This document shows, in pieces, positions 1 to 7,571 of a stretch of DNA of 64,000 nt. Source of the stretch: Luteibacter yeojuensis (GTDB lineage: Bacteria; Pseudomonadota; Gammaproteobacteria; Xanthomonadales; Rhodanobacteraceae); assembly GCF_011742875.1 (NCBI RefSeq), contig NZ_JAAQTL010000001.1:1178001-1242000 (forward strand), written 5' to 3'. The notes beneath the pieces are model-generated. The model did no database searches and was not told where the DNA came from. It was given only the letters and a program-made list of their open reading frames with translations. A program made the position numbers and the translations under genes. Every line of letters begins with the position of its first letter. Position 1 is the first letter of the stretch.

Positions 1-22
1 TCCCCTCGTCCCTGGGGTGCGC

Positions 23-796
23 TTAAGGCGACTGGTTGAACACCACGCCGGCCAGCTTCGCCGGGTCGAAGTTTGCGACGGCCTGGTTGATCGACGCGGG
101 CGTATCGCGCCCGTAGCCGGCCACCAGCACGACGTAATCGGCCAGGTCGGAAAGGATCCGCGCATCCGGCGACCCCTTCACGGGCGGGCCGTCGAGGAAC
201 AGATAGCGGTCGGAGTAGCGGCAACGCAGCGAGTCGAGCACCGCGCGCATGCGGAACGACGAGAAGTATTCCCCGCCGTTCTCGTGCGCCCTTCCCGACG
301 GGATCAGACGCAGGCGTGGCACGCCCGTGGGATACATGATCGACGCGATACCCCGCGACGGGTGTTCGAGGAAGTCGATCAGGCCGCCCGTGCGCGGCTC
401 CACGCCGAACGCCTTGTGCTGGTTCGGGTAACGGAGGTTGCAATCGATCAGCAGGCTCGTCTTCGATTCGTCGAAGGCGAACGCGGCGGCGAGGTTGCGG
501 GCCACGAAGCTGCCGCCCGAGCGGGGACTCACCGCCGCCACCAGCGTGACGAAGTTGTTCTCCCCGGCCATCTCGAGCAGGCGCGTGCGGATGCCGCGGA
601 ACGCGTCCGACTGTTGTCGAACCGAATCCTCGCGGTGGATCAGGCGTTTGCGCTCGCAATCGATAGGGGCCAGCGCCCCGCCCTCCTCGCGCATCCGCGC
701 GATGGAGTGGCCGGGCGTCGCGTGCGCCTCGCCGTGGCGGGTGGCGACGACGTCGCCGAGTTCGATGTTGTCAGCGGCCATCTTGTTCATCGTCAA
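23..796 (-). CDS. CapB/Wzc-like polysaccharide tyrosine-kinase-family ATPase with degenerate P-loop
   Basis: The 257-residue protein resembles the cytoplasmic BY-kinase/CpsD partner of a polysaccharide chain-length protein, most like the autokinase of XrtA-type exopolysaccharide loci. The ParA/MinD-like fold is visible: the expected Walker A position near residue 90 reads SPRSGGSFVARNLA, a Walker A'-like strand reads LLIDCNLR, and a later strand reads YLFLDGPP. The invariant P-loop GK(S/T) lysine is replaced by Gly, and no Tyr-rich C-terminal tail is present, so ATP hydrolysis and autophosphorylation are doubtful. The start overlaps the stop of the chain-length gene by 4 bases (ATGA), which implies translational coupling. 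It is last in the visible operon; the stop lies 23 bases from the window edge. Confidence 0.8.
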   Translation of the reverse strand: MTMNKMAADNIELGDVVATRHGEAHATPGHSIARMREEGGALAPIDCERKRLIHREDSVRQQSDAFRGIRTRLLEMAGENNFVTLVAAVSPRSGGSFVARNLAAAFAFDESKTSLLIDCNLRYPNQHKAFGVEPRTGGLIDFLEHPSRGIASIMYPTGVPRLRLIPSGRAHENGGEYFSSFRMRAVLDSLRCRYSDRYLFLDGPPVKGSPDARILSDLADYVVLVAGYGRDTPASINQAVANFDPAKLAGVVFNQSP

Positions 797-2325
797 CCCT
801 TCATCCTCAGCCAGAACACCAGGAGGTATACGGCGCCGACACCCGCGACGATCAGGGCGAGCGTCATGTTGTGGAACTGGGCGCGGCGGCGATCGCGCGG
901 GGTGGGATAGAAAGGGATGGTCGCCAGCACCGGGAAGCCGATGGCCTGTTCCAGCTGTGCCACGGAACGGATACGTGGATCGAAGCGCGCCACCGCGAAG
1001 AGGAGTCCGAACGGAATGGCGAGGGAAAGGGCGAGACCCGCCAGGCTGAAGTGCATGAAGCGCAGGCCCGATGGAACCAGTGGCATCACGGCCGGATTCT
1101 GCACCAGGAAGGTGAGCCCCCGCTGCTCGGCGTCGAGGTTCATCGACACGCGGGCGTTCTCGCGACGCTTCAGGAGGTCCTGGTAGACGTCGCGGTTCAC
1201 CGTGTAGTCGCGGGTGAGTTCCGCCGTGACGTTCTCCGAATTGGCGATGCGCTTGCTCCGCTCCAGTTCCGCCTGGAGCATCGATTCACTGGCCGCGACC
1301 CGCGCCGCGCTCGCCGCGGCGTCGCTGCGCACGGCGGCCAGCTGCAGCCGCATCTGCTGGTACACCGGGTTCATGGTCACCGCATGGTCCAGCGGCAAGG
1401 CCCCGCCGAGTGCGCGTTGCGCGTCGGCGGCCTGGGCCTGTTTGCGCAGGTCCTCGATCTGGTGGCGAAGACGGATCACGTCCGGGTACTCGTCGGTGTA
1501 GTTCAGCCGCAGCTTGTCCAACTGGCCCTGCAGATCGGCAAGCTGGGCCTGGTAAATGCCGCCCACCGTCTGCACCGCGTTGACCTCGGATTCGCCGTTG
1601 AGCTGCGACTGCAGCACCCCGGCCTGCGACTGCTTCTGCATGTAATCCATGCGGTTGTTTTCGATCTGCGTACGCAACTGGCTGATCCGCGCATTGGTGT
1701 CGGTCTCGCTGCCCGGGCGCGCGTCCGCGTTGGCGTCGCGATAAGCCTTCAGCTTGTCTTCCGCGTCGGTGAGCTTCGTGCGATACGCTTCCACCTGGCT
1801 GTTGATGAACTCATAGGCCTCGCGGCTTTCGCGCTGCTTCGAAGCGAGGCTCTCGCTGATGAACAGCTGGCCGAAGGCGCGGGTGACCTCGAAGGCCCGC
1901 TTTGGATCGGAGTCGAAATAGCTGATGGTGATGAGGTTGTCGCGGTTGTTGGCGATCTTCGTCCGCGCCTTGATGCCCTCGACGATCTTGTCGCGTTCCA
2001 GCGGCGAGGGACGGGTTGCCAGCCAGCCGCCGGTCTTCAGGATCTCGTCGAGCACCTTGCGGCTGAAGACCACGTCGCGGGCGATGCCGGCGCGGTTCTT
2101 GTTGGCCGTGGCCGACGCCGCGCCTTCCATCAACGGCGTGATGATGCTCGCTTCCTGGGCGAGGATCGTCGTGGACGCTTCGTACTTCTTCGGCCAGACC
2201 GAGCCCACGGCCAGGGCCGCGAGCGCGATCGCCGCGAACATCACGCCCATCGCGATACGCCGTCTGCGCGCTTCGCCGACCAGCGCGGGCAACATGCCCG
2301 AGAGAGGAACCATATCGCCGCTCAT
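793..2325 (-). CDS. Polysaccharide chain-length determinant (Wzz/GumC-like, XrtA type)
   Basis: This 510-residue inner-membrane co-polymerase is expected to set exopolysaccharide chain length and bridge polymerisation to the Wza-type outer-membrane exporter. An N-terminal membrane segment (about residues 22-42) precedes the Wzz signature region (KKYEASTTIL). A long periplasmic coiled-coil stretch follows (about 160-400), then the Pro/Gly-rich hydrophobic segment VMPLVPSGLRFMHFSLAG and a last membrane helix at the extreme C-terminus. Length and layout match the XrtA-system chain-length family rather than short O-antigen Wzz. It carries no kinase domain; the kinase-like partner is the separate downstream gene. 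It lies 36 bases downstream of the export lipoprotein gene. Confidence 0.9.
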   Translation of the reverse strand: MSGDMVPLSGMLPALVGEARRRRIAMGVMFAAIALAALAVGSVWPKKYEASTTILAQEASIITPLMEGAASATANKNRAGIARDVVFSRKVLDEILKTGGWLATRPSPLERDKIVEGIKARTKIANNRDNLITISYFDSDPKRAFEVTRAFGQLFISESLASKQRESREAYEFINSQVEAYRTKLTDAEDKLKAYRDANADARPGSETDTNARISQLRTQIENNRMDYMQKQSQAGVLQSQLNGESEVNAVQTVGGIYQAQLADLQGQLDKLRLNYTDEYPDVIRLRHQIEDLRKQAQAADAQRALGGALPLDHAVTMNPVYQQMRLQLAAVRSDAAASAARVAASESMLQAELERSKRIANSENVTAELTRDYTVNRDVYQDLLKRRENARVSMNLDAEQRGLTFLVQNPAVMPLVPSGLRFMHFSLAGLALSLAIPFGLLFAVARFDPRIRSVAQLEQAIGFPVLATIPFYPTPRDRRRAQFHNMTLALIVAGVGAVYLLVFWLRMKG

Positions 2326-2361
2326 TGAATTACCCCTCGTATCCGCTTGCGGCGGAGTCGC

Positions 2362-2985
2362 TCAGAATGCACGTTGCGGAACGGTGATCACGTCGCCCGG
2401 TTGCACCGGGTAGTTGCTCGCCAGATCGCCCTGTTGGAGGATTTTCTGCAGACGCACCGCATAGGACTGGGTTTCGCCGGCTTGTCCGCGGCGATACAGC
2501 TCGGTGCGATCCGGTGCGGCGAATTCCGTCGTACCGCCCGCCGCGAGTACCGCGTCGAGCACCGTCATGCCCTGCCGGAAAGGAATGGAAATGGGACTGC
2601 GCACGGCACCGGTGACGCGCACCCGCGAAAGGTATTCGTGGCTGCGCAACGCGGTGAGGATCACCGCCACCTGTGGATCGCGGATGTACTGCGCCAGCTT
2701 CTGCTGGATCTCCGCGCCCACCTGTTCGGTGGTGCGCCCGCCTGCGGCGATGTCGCCGACCAGCGGTACCGTGACCTTACCATCGGGCCGGACGGGCACG
2801 CTGACACTGAGGTCGGGGTTGTGCCATACCGTCACCTGGAGCTGGTCGTCGACACCGATGAGGTATGCGTCGACGGCCTGGTTCTCGGCAGAGGCCTGGG
2901 GTGGCGGAGACGTGCTTCCGCCGGTGGCGCAGGCGCCCAAAAGCAGGGCTGCGGCAAGTGTGGCGACGCGATTCCAGACCTTCAT
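2362..2985 (-). CDS. Polysaccharide export lipoprotein (Wza/EpsE-like, XrtA type)
   Basis: The 207-residue outer-membrane secretin-like exporter starts with a lipoprotein signal (lipobox LLGAC, Cys near residue 19). The Poly_export domain follows (YLIGVDDQLQVTVWHNPDLS... VRPDGKVTVPLVGDI, about residues 40-125), then an SLBB/soluble ligand-binding domain (VRVTGAVRSP... VLDAVLAAGG, about 125-200). The wording of the first domain is close to the XrtA-associated export family, unlike xanthan GumB. It heads the operon export lipoprotein, chain-length protein, CapB-like ATPase; glycosyltransferases and exosortase are not in the window. The 167-base gap upstream holds a palindrome that could be an operator. 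Confidence 0.9.
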   Translation of the reverse strand: MKVWNRVATLAAALLLGACATGGSTSPPPQASAENQAVDAYLIGVDDQLQVTVWHNPDLSVSVPVRPDGKVTVPLVGDIAAGGRTTEQVGAEIQQKLAQYIRDPQVAVILTALRSHEYLSRVRVTGAVRSPISIPFRQGMTVLDAVLAAGGTTEFAAPDRTELYRRGQAGETQSYAVRLQKILQQGDLASNYPVQPGDVITVPQRAF

Positions 2986-3022
2986 GATGAGTACCTGCCC
3001 CCGTGTCTTCGTCGAGCGGTAT

Positions 3023-3038
3023 CGTCATTTCAATGACG
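3023..3038. promoter_or_regulatory. Perfect inverted repeat in the divergent wza-like / ydcF intergenic region
   Basis: The 16-base sequence CGTCATTTCAATGACG is a perfect 7-2-7 palindrome between two divergently transcribed genes, 38 bases upstream of the export lipoprotein start. Position and symmetry suit a dimeric repressor or activator site. No matching regulator is encoded nearby and no strong -35/-10 pair was recognised around it. The rest of this 167-base gap (2986-3152) shows nothing else that can be supported. Confidence 0.4.
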
Positions 3039-3152
3039 CTCCCGCGTCCATTCGACAGCCCGCCTATGCCATTCGACCGACGGTGTTCCGACCGGCTTTG
3101 CGCGATGCTTCCGACGGGCGTCGCTTGCGGGTAGAAGGCTTTGATCGAGGTC

Positions 3153-3851
3153 ATGGACATGGCGGCGCGCCTCACCCATCCGGCGGTGCAGGCCTTGCTG
3201 CTCGGCATCGTCTCCCTCGTCCTGGTCGTCCGCCGGCGCCCCATGGCCGCGGCATGGTCCGGCGCCGTCGCGCTGGCCTGGCTCTGGGTCGCATCCACGC
3301 CGGCGGTAGCGCTGGCGTTGCGCGACACCCTGGCGGCACCCGCCCCGGATCATCCCGCCCGTGCCGATGCCATCGTCGTCCTCGGCGGCGAAACCCTTCC
3401 CCGGATCGACTGGTCGCAACCGACCACGCGTGCCGGCAAGGGCCTCGCCTTATGGCGCGACGGCTACGCACCCCTGTTGCTGGTGTCGGGCAGGGACCAG
3501 GCGCGCACCTTGGCCGAAGGCTACGCGGCGGCGGGGGTGCCCATGCAGGATCTGCGCGTGGACGGAAGCAGCCGGAACACGCACGAGAACGCGCGCAACT
3601 CGGCGACCCTCCTCGCTGCGAGCGGAGCATCCGACATCCTGCTGGTGACCTCGGCGATCCACATGCGCCGCGCCGCGGCATCGTTCCGGAAGGAAGGAGT
3701 GAACGTATCGCCGGTGCCCGCGTCCGACGCGCATGCCGTGTTGCTCCTGGCACCCCGCTGGCTACCCCGGCGCGACGCCCTGACCCTCACCGCACGGTGC
3801 CTTCGGGAACGCCTAGCCCTTTGGGTCTATCACTTACGCGGCTGGGCCTGA
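3153..3851 (+). CDS. YdcF family (DUF218) membrane-anchored protein
   Basis: DUF218/YdcF proteins are SAM- or nucleotide-binding-fold proteins of uncertain role, often linked to envelope biogenesis. Two hydrophobic segments in the first 55 residues anchor the protein; the domain begins at ADAIVVLGGE and continues through RAGKGLALWRDG, LLLVSG, SSRNTHENARN and LLVTSAIHMRRA, all typical of the family. Length (about 232 residues) is normal. The frame is also open from a TTG at 3141, but the ATG at 3153 or the one at 3159 is better placed behind GAGG at 3147-3150. It is divergent from the exopolysaccharide operon, so a link to it is possible but unproven. Confidence 0.82.
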   Translation: MDMAARLTHPAVQALLLGIVSLVLVVRRRPMAAAWSGAVALAWLWVASTPAVALALRDTLAAPAPDHPARADAIVVLGGETLPRIDWSQPTTRAGKGLALWRDGYAPLLLVSGRDQARTLAEGYAAAGVPMQDLRVDGSSRNTHENARNSATLLAASGASDILLVTSAIHMRRAAASFRKEGVNVSPVPASDAHAVLLLAPRWLPRRDALTLTARCLRERLALWVYHLRGWA

Positions 3852-3869
3852 TCCATAACGCCCGATCCC

Positions 3870-4184
3870 CTAGGGATCGTCGGTTTCGATCTGCAGCGAC
3901 GTCTTGCCGTCCCGGCGGATCAGGCCGGGCCCGAACTGCACCACCCTGTCGTCTTTCAACACGACGGTGTAATCCTTGTGCGAGAACGAAAAGCGGCCCG
4001 GCCGCCGGTCGAGCCAACTCAGCACCTCATAGCCGATGATGCTGCGATCGGAATCGGGGCGACCGAGACGCTCGATGACTTCGCTGCGCGACGTGCCCAC
4101 GTCGAGCCTGGCGATCTTCGCCGCCATGCCCTGACATCCGGCGAGCCCGGTCACGACAGCCGCCACGACGATCGCTCGTTTCAT
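3870..4184 (-). CDS. Small lipoprotein with SmpA/BamE-like fold
   Basis: This 104-residue protein has a lipoprotein signal (VVTGLAGC, lipobox Cys near residue 17). The compact domain DVGTSRSEVIERLGRPD... RFSFSHKDYTVVLKDDRVVQFG recalls the SmpA/OmlA (BamE) helix-strand fold, in which a helical element carrying G.PD is followed by three strands. The ATG at 4184 is preferred to an in-frame GTG at 4190 because GAGGGG lies 9 bases upstream of the ATG. It is convergent with ydcF, 18 bases between stops. The exact role is unknown; it is too divergent to call bamE. Confidence 0.7.
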   Translation of the reverse strand: MKRAIVVAAVVTGLAGCQGMAAKIARLDVGTSRSEVIERLGRPDSDRSIIGYEVLSWLDRRPGRFSFSHKDYTVVLKDDRVVQFGPGLIRRDGKTSLQIETDDP

Positions 4185-4405
4185 CCTCACTCACCCCTCG
4201 AACGGGACTGCATCCGTCCGATGGTAGCGCACCGCCGCAAAACCGTGCGAACCGCAGGTGTTGTGGCTAACGGGTGGTGGAGGCCGGTGGCGGCCGCATC
4301 GGCTTCTGCCCCACCGGCTTTCCGCGCGTATCCAGGGGATCGGCCGCGACCGGGGTGACCGGGGCGACCTGCGCCACGGCGCATGGCGCGGCAAGGGCGC
4401 AAGCT
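4185..4405. other. Intergenic region between ispG and the small lipoprotein gene
   Basis: About 220 bases with no well-supported gene. The minus strand holds a 36-codon open frame from GTG at 4377 to TAG at 4267 with a Pro/Val-rich translation (AQVAPVTPVAADPLDTRG). It has no clear ribosome binding site and could be a read-out of the ispG 3' region. No terminator-like hairpin with a T-tract was recognised. Confidence 0.4.
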
Positions 4406-5665
4406 TCAGTCGCCGCGGGCGGCGTAACGGGTTTCCACGTAGTTGTCGAGGATCGCGACGAACTCCTCCGCGATGTTCTCGCCGCGCAGCGTCATCGCCT
4501 TCTCGCCGTCGATGAACACGGGTGCCGAAGGCGCTTCGCCATTACCCGGCAGCGAGATGCCGATGTTGGCGTGCCGCGACTCGCCCGGCCCGTTCACCAC
4601 GCAGCCCATCACGGCCAGGGTGAGGTTCTCCACTCCGTCGTATTTCACGCGCCACAGCGGCATCTTCTCCCGCACATGGCCCTGCACCGTCTTCGCCAGC
4701 TCCTGGAAGAACTCGCTGGTGGTACGGCCGCAGCCCGGGCAGGCCGTGACCAGCGGCGTGAAGGCGCGCAGGCCCATGGTCTGGAGCAGTTCCTGTGCGA
4801 CGATGACTTCGGTCGTGCGCGACTGGCCCGGTTCCGGCGTGAGCGAGATGCGGATGGTGTCGCCGATGCCTTCCTGCAGCAGCACGGCCAGGGCGGCGCT
4901 GGAGGCCGCGATGCCCTTGGAGCCCATGCCCGCCTCGGTAAGGCCGAGGTGCAGCGCGTAATCGCCGCGGCGCGCGAGGTCGCGGTAGACGGCAATGAGT
5001 TCCTGCACGCCGGAGACCTTGCACGACAGGATGATGCGGTCGCGCGGCAGGCCGAGGTCTTCCGCGCGCGCCGCGGAATCCAGCGCCGAACGGATCAACG
5101 CCTCGCGTGCCACGTGGCTGGCGTCCCAGGGATCGGCGCGATGGGCGTTCTCGTCCATCAGGGTCGCGACCATGGACTGGTCGAGCGATCCCCAGTTGGC
5201 GCCGATGCGCACGGGCTTTCCGTAGCGGATCGCCATCTCGATGATCGAGGCGAACTGGGCATCCTTCTTCTTGCCGAAGCCGACGTTACCCGGGTTGATG
5301 CGATATTTCGCCAGCGCCTCGGCACACGCGGGCTCGCCTTCGAGGAGCTGGTGGCCGTTGTAGTGGAAATCGCCGATGAGCGGCACCGACACGCCCATCA
5401 TGTCCAGGCGCTCGCGGATGCGTGGAACCGCGGCGGCGGCGGCTGGCGTATTCACCGTGATGCGCACCATCTCGGAACCTGCCCGCGCCAGCTCGGCCAC
5501 CTGCTTCGCGGTGGAGGCCGGATCCTCGGTATCGGTGTTCGTCATCGACTGGACGACGATGGGCGCACCCCCGCCGACCTGGACGCGGTCGATCAGGACA
5601 CCCGTGCTGGGGCGGCGTGCGCCGGCTTCCGCGGGACGCGGGCGGCTGGAGAGGTCTTCGGTCAT
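4406..5665 (-). CDS. ispG: 4-hydroxy-3-methylbut-2-en-1-yl diphosphate synthase
   Basis: IspG (GcpE) is the iron-sulfur enzyme that reductively opens methylerythritol cyclodiphosphate to HMBPP in the MEP isoprenoid pathway. The 419-residue sequence has the N-terminal TIM-barrel signature ([20 protein letters not shown]) and the C-terminal reductase-like domain. The [4Fe-4S] ligands are visible in [13 protein letters not shown] and in [16 protein letters not shown], the latter also carrying the catalytic Glu region. The length is typical of the longer proteobacterial form. It stands alone on the minus strand with a degenerate REP copy upstream. Confidence 0.97.
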   Translation of the reverse strand: MTEDLSSRPRPAEAGARRPSTGVLIDRVQVGGGAPIVVQSMTNTDTEDPASTAKQVAELARAGSEMVRITVNTPAAAAAVPRIRERLDMMGVSVPLIGDFHYNGHQLLEGEPACAEALAKYRINPGNVGFGKKKDAQFASIIEMAIRYGKPVRIGANWGSLDQSMVATLMDENAHRADPWDASHVAREALIRSALDSAARAEDLGLPRDRIILSCKVSGVQELIAVYRDLARRGDYALHLGLTEAGMGSKGIAASSAALAVLLQEGIGDTIRISLTPEPGQSRTTEVIVAQELLQTMGLRAFTPLVTACPGCGRTTSEFFQELAKTVQGHVREKMPLWRVKYDGVENLTLAVMGCVVNGPGESRHANIGISLPGNGEAPSAPVFIDGEKAMTLRGENIAEEFVAILDNYVETRYAARGD

Positions 5666-5695
5666 AGCTGGCTATTTTACCGCATCTCTATCTGC

Positions 5696-5774
5696 GAGCC
5701 GCTATTGAGGCGAGGGGACGGTGCCTCACCGCTTCACGGCTCCGTCGGCTCCTCGTCGGCATAGCGGCTCCCGC
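5696..5774. repeat. Degenerate REP-like palindromic repeat (copy 1)
   Basis: GAGCCGCTATTGAGGCGAGG on the left and a mirrored CATAGCGGCTCCCGC on the right match the arms of the dispersed REP-like element found seven more times in the window, with several mismatches. It fills most of the 135-base gap between ispG and the phospholipase D gene. Confidence 0.6.
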
Positions 5775-5800
5775 ACCACGGCTCCGATACACTCGGGAAT

Positions 5801-7267
5801 ATGAACGTCCGCCACCGCACCACCGGGTTTTCCAACCGCCTGTTCGCCGAGCAGGCACTGAGCCGCAGCGCCGGCGCGCCCCTGATCGGCGGAAACGCCG
5901 TGGAACTGCTGATCGACGCCCAGGCGCATTTCGACGCATGGCTCGCGGCCATCGCCTCCGCCCGGCGTCACGTGTTCCTCGAGAATTACATCGTCCGCGA
6001 CGACGCGATCGGGCAGGCCTTCCGCGATGCCCTCGTGGAACGGGCGAAGGCCGGCGTGTTCGTCGCGGTCATCGCGGACTGGGCAGGCTGCCTGGGCCAG
6101 TCCCGTTCCTCGTTCTGGAATCCCTTGCGCCAGGCCGGCGGGCAGGTCCGCATCTACAACCCGCCGACACTCGGCAGCTCGTTCGGCTGGGTGAGCCGGG
6201 ACCACCGCAAGGTACTGGTGGTGGATGGCGAGGTGGGTTTCCTGTCCGGCGTCTGCATCAGCGAGAAATGGCTCGGCGACCCTGGGCGCGACGTTCCGCC
6301 CTGGCGCGATACCGGCGTGACGTTGCGCGGGCCCGCCGTCGCGGAGATCGAGCACGCGTTCGCCGACAGTTGGCGTGAAAGTGGCGCCCCCCTGGCCGAG
6401 GACGAACGGCTATCGCCGCCGGTCGAGCTACGCGAGGCCGGCGATGTCTCCTTGCGCGTGATCGCCACGCATCCCAGCACGGCGGGCATGTACCGCCTCG
6501 ACCAGATGGTCGCCGCGATGGCCACGCAGACGCTATGGCTCACCGACGCCTATTTCGTCGGCGTGGCGCCGTACGTGCAGGCGCTGTCCGCGGCGGCGCG
6601 CGACGGCGTGGACGTGCGCCTGCTGGTGCCGGGCACCAGCGACATTCCCATGGTGGCGAGCATGTCGCGCTCCGGCTACCGCCCCCTGCTGAAGGCGGGT
6701 ATCCGCGTCTTCGAATGGAATGGCTCGATGCTGCATGCGAAGACGGCCGTGGCCGACGGACGTTGGGCGCGCGTGGGCTCCTCCAACCTGAACATCGCCA
6801 GCTGGCTCAGCAACCGCGAGATCGACGTGGCCATCGAGGATGCCCGCTTCGCGGGCCAGCTCGCCGCGCAGTATGAAAAAGACCTGGAGAACGCGACCGA
6901 GATCCTGCTTCGCGGACGGCATCCGCGGTCGGGCAAGGACCGCATGCGCAGCCGCTCGCCCCGCCCGCCCCGGCCCCGTGGGACCGGAGGGAGTTCGAGC
7001 CGTGCGGCGGCGGGTGCCTTGCGCATCGCCAACACCGTGGGCGCCGCCATCACCCAGCACCGCGTGCTGGGAGAGACGGAAACCGGGCCGGTGCTCGCCG
7101 GCGCGGCGACGTCGCTCGCACTGACCGTGCTGGCGATCCTGTGGCCGGCGGTCATCGCGTGGCCGCTGGCACTGATCGGCGCGTGGTTCACGGTCAACCT
7201 GGCGGTGAGCTGGTGGACCCTGCGCGCACGACGCACGCGCCGCGCCGACGACGACCCGGCGCCATAG
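5801..7267 (+). CDS. Cardiolipin synthase-like phospholipase D family protein (ClsB type)
   Basis: The 488-residue protein has two HKD catalytic motifs: HRKVLVVD with H135, then GEVGFLSG, and HAKTAVAD with H312, then GRWARVGSSNLN. These form the two halves of a phospholipase D active site. The order resembles ClsB/YbhO, which makes cardiolipin by transphosphatidylation. After the second domain comes an Arg/Pro/Ser-rich linker (about 372-400), then two hydrophobic helices (about 430-470) that would anchor the C-terminus, an arrangement absent from minimal ClsB. No N-terminal membrane segment is seen. Substrate specificity cannot be read from the sequence. Confidence 0.85.
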   Translation: MNVRHRTTGFSNRLFAEQALSRSAGAPLIGGNAVELLIDAQAHFDAWLAAIASARRHVFLENYIVRDDAIGQAFRDALVERAKAGVFVAVIADWAGCLGQSRSSFWNPLRQAGGQVRIYNPPTLGSSFGWVSRDHRKVLVVDGEVGFLSGVCISEKWLGDPGRDVPPWRDTGVTLRGPAVAEIEHAFADSWRESGAPLAEDERLSPPVELREAGDVSLRVIATHPSTAGMYRLDQMVAAMATQTLWLTDAYFVGVAPYVQALSAAARDGVDVRLLVPGTSDIPMVASMSRSGYRPLLKAGIRVFEWNGSMLHAKTAVADGRWARVGSSNLNIASWLSNREIDVAIEDARFAGQLAAQYEKDLENATEILLRGRHPRSGKDRMRSRSPRPPRPRGTGGSSSRAAAGALRIANTVGAAITQHRVLGETETGPVLAGAATSLALTVLAILWPAVIAWPLALIGAWFTVNLAVSWWTLRARRTRRADDDPAP

Positions 7268-7277
7268 GCCGGCCCGC

Positions 7278-7571
7278 TCAGCTGCGCGGTTTGAAATGCA
7301 GCGGCTGGGCTTCGGTAGGCGGCGGTGCCGCCGGGCCGCAGCTGTTGCACGAACCGCAGCCGTCGCCGCAGCTGCCCGTCGCGGCCGCGGGCTGGAAGCG
7401 GCGACCGAGGAAACGCACGACGCCGGGGCGGCCCTCGCGGTTCAGGCGGGCCGACACGCGTGCCATCCACCGCGTCGAGGTCTTCGGCAGCAGCTTGCGG
7501 AAAGCCACGCAGGCGCTCGCCGCGACGGCGACAGCGACGATCGCGCCCTGCACAAGTTCGAACGTCGTCAT
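7278..7571 (-). CDS. Small membrane protein with Cys-rich tail downstream of FeoB (DUF6587-like)
   Basis: This 97-residue protein starts inside the feoB stop (ATGA overlap), so it is almost certainly co-translated with the ferrous iron transporter. One membrane helix spans about residues 6-24, followed by a basic segment (RKLLPKTSTRW) and a Cys cluster near residues 68-78, SCGDGCGSCNSC, arranged C-x3-C-x2-C-x2-C. Proteins like this recur after feoB in Xanthomonadales. The cysteines could bind iron, zinc or an Fe-S cluster, giving it a FeoC-like position and perhaps function, but it lacks FeoC's winged-helix sequence. The function is inference. Confidence 0.8.
   Translation of the reverse strand: MTTFELVQGAIVAVAVAASACVAFRKLLPKTSTRWMARVSARLNREGRPGVVRFLGRRFQPAAATGSCGDGCGSCNSCGPAAPPPTEAQPLHFKPRS

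Noticed and set aside
4267..4377. 36-codon minus-strand frame (AQVAPVTPVAADPLDTRG) after ispG
   Set aside because: No ribosome binding site, only a GTG start, and it abuts the ispG stop in another frame. It may be an older extension of the region, but a gene cannot be supported.
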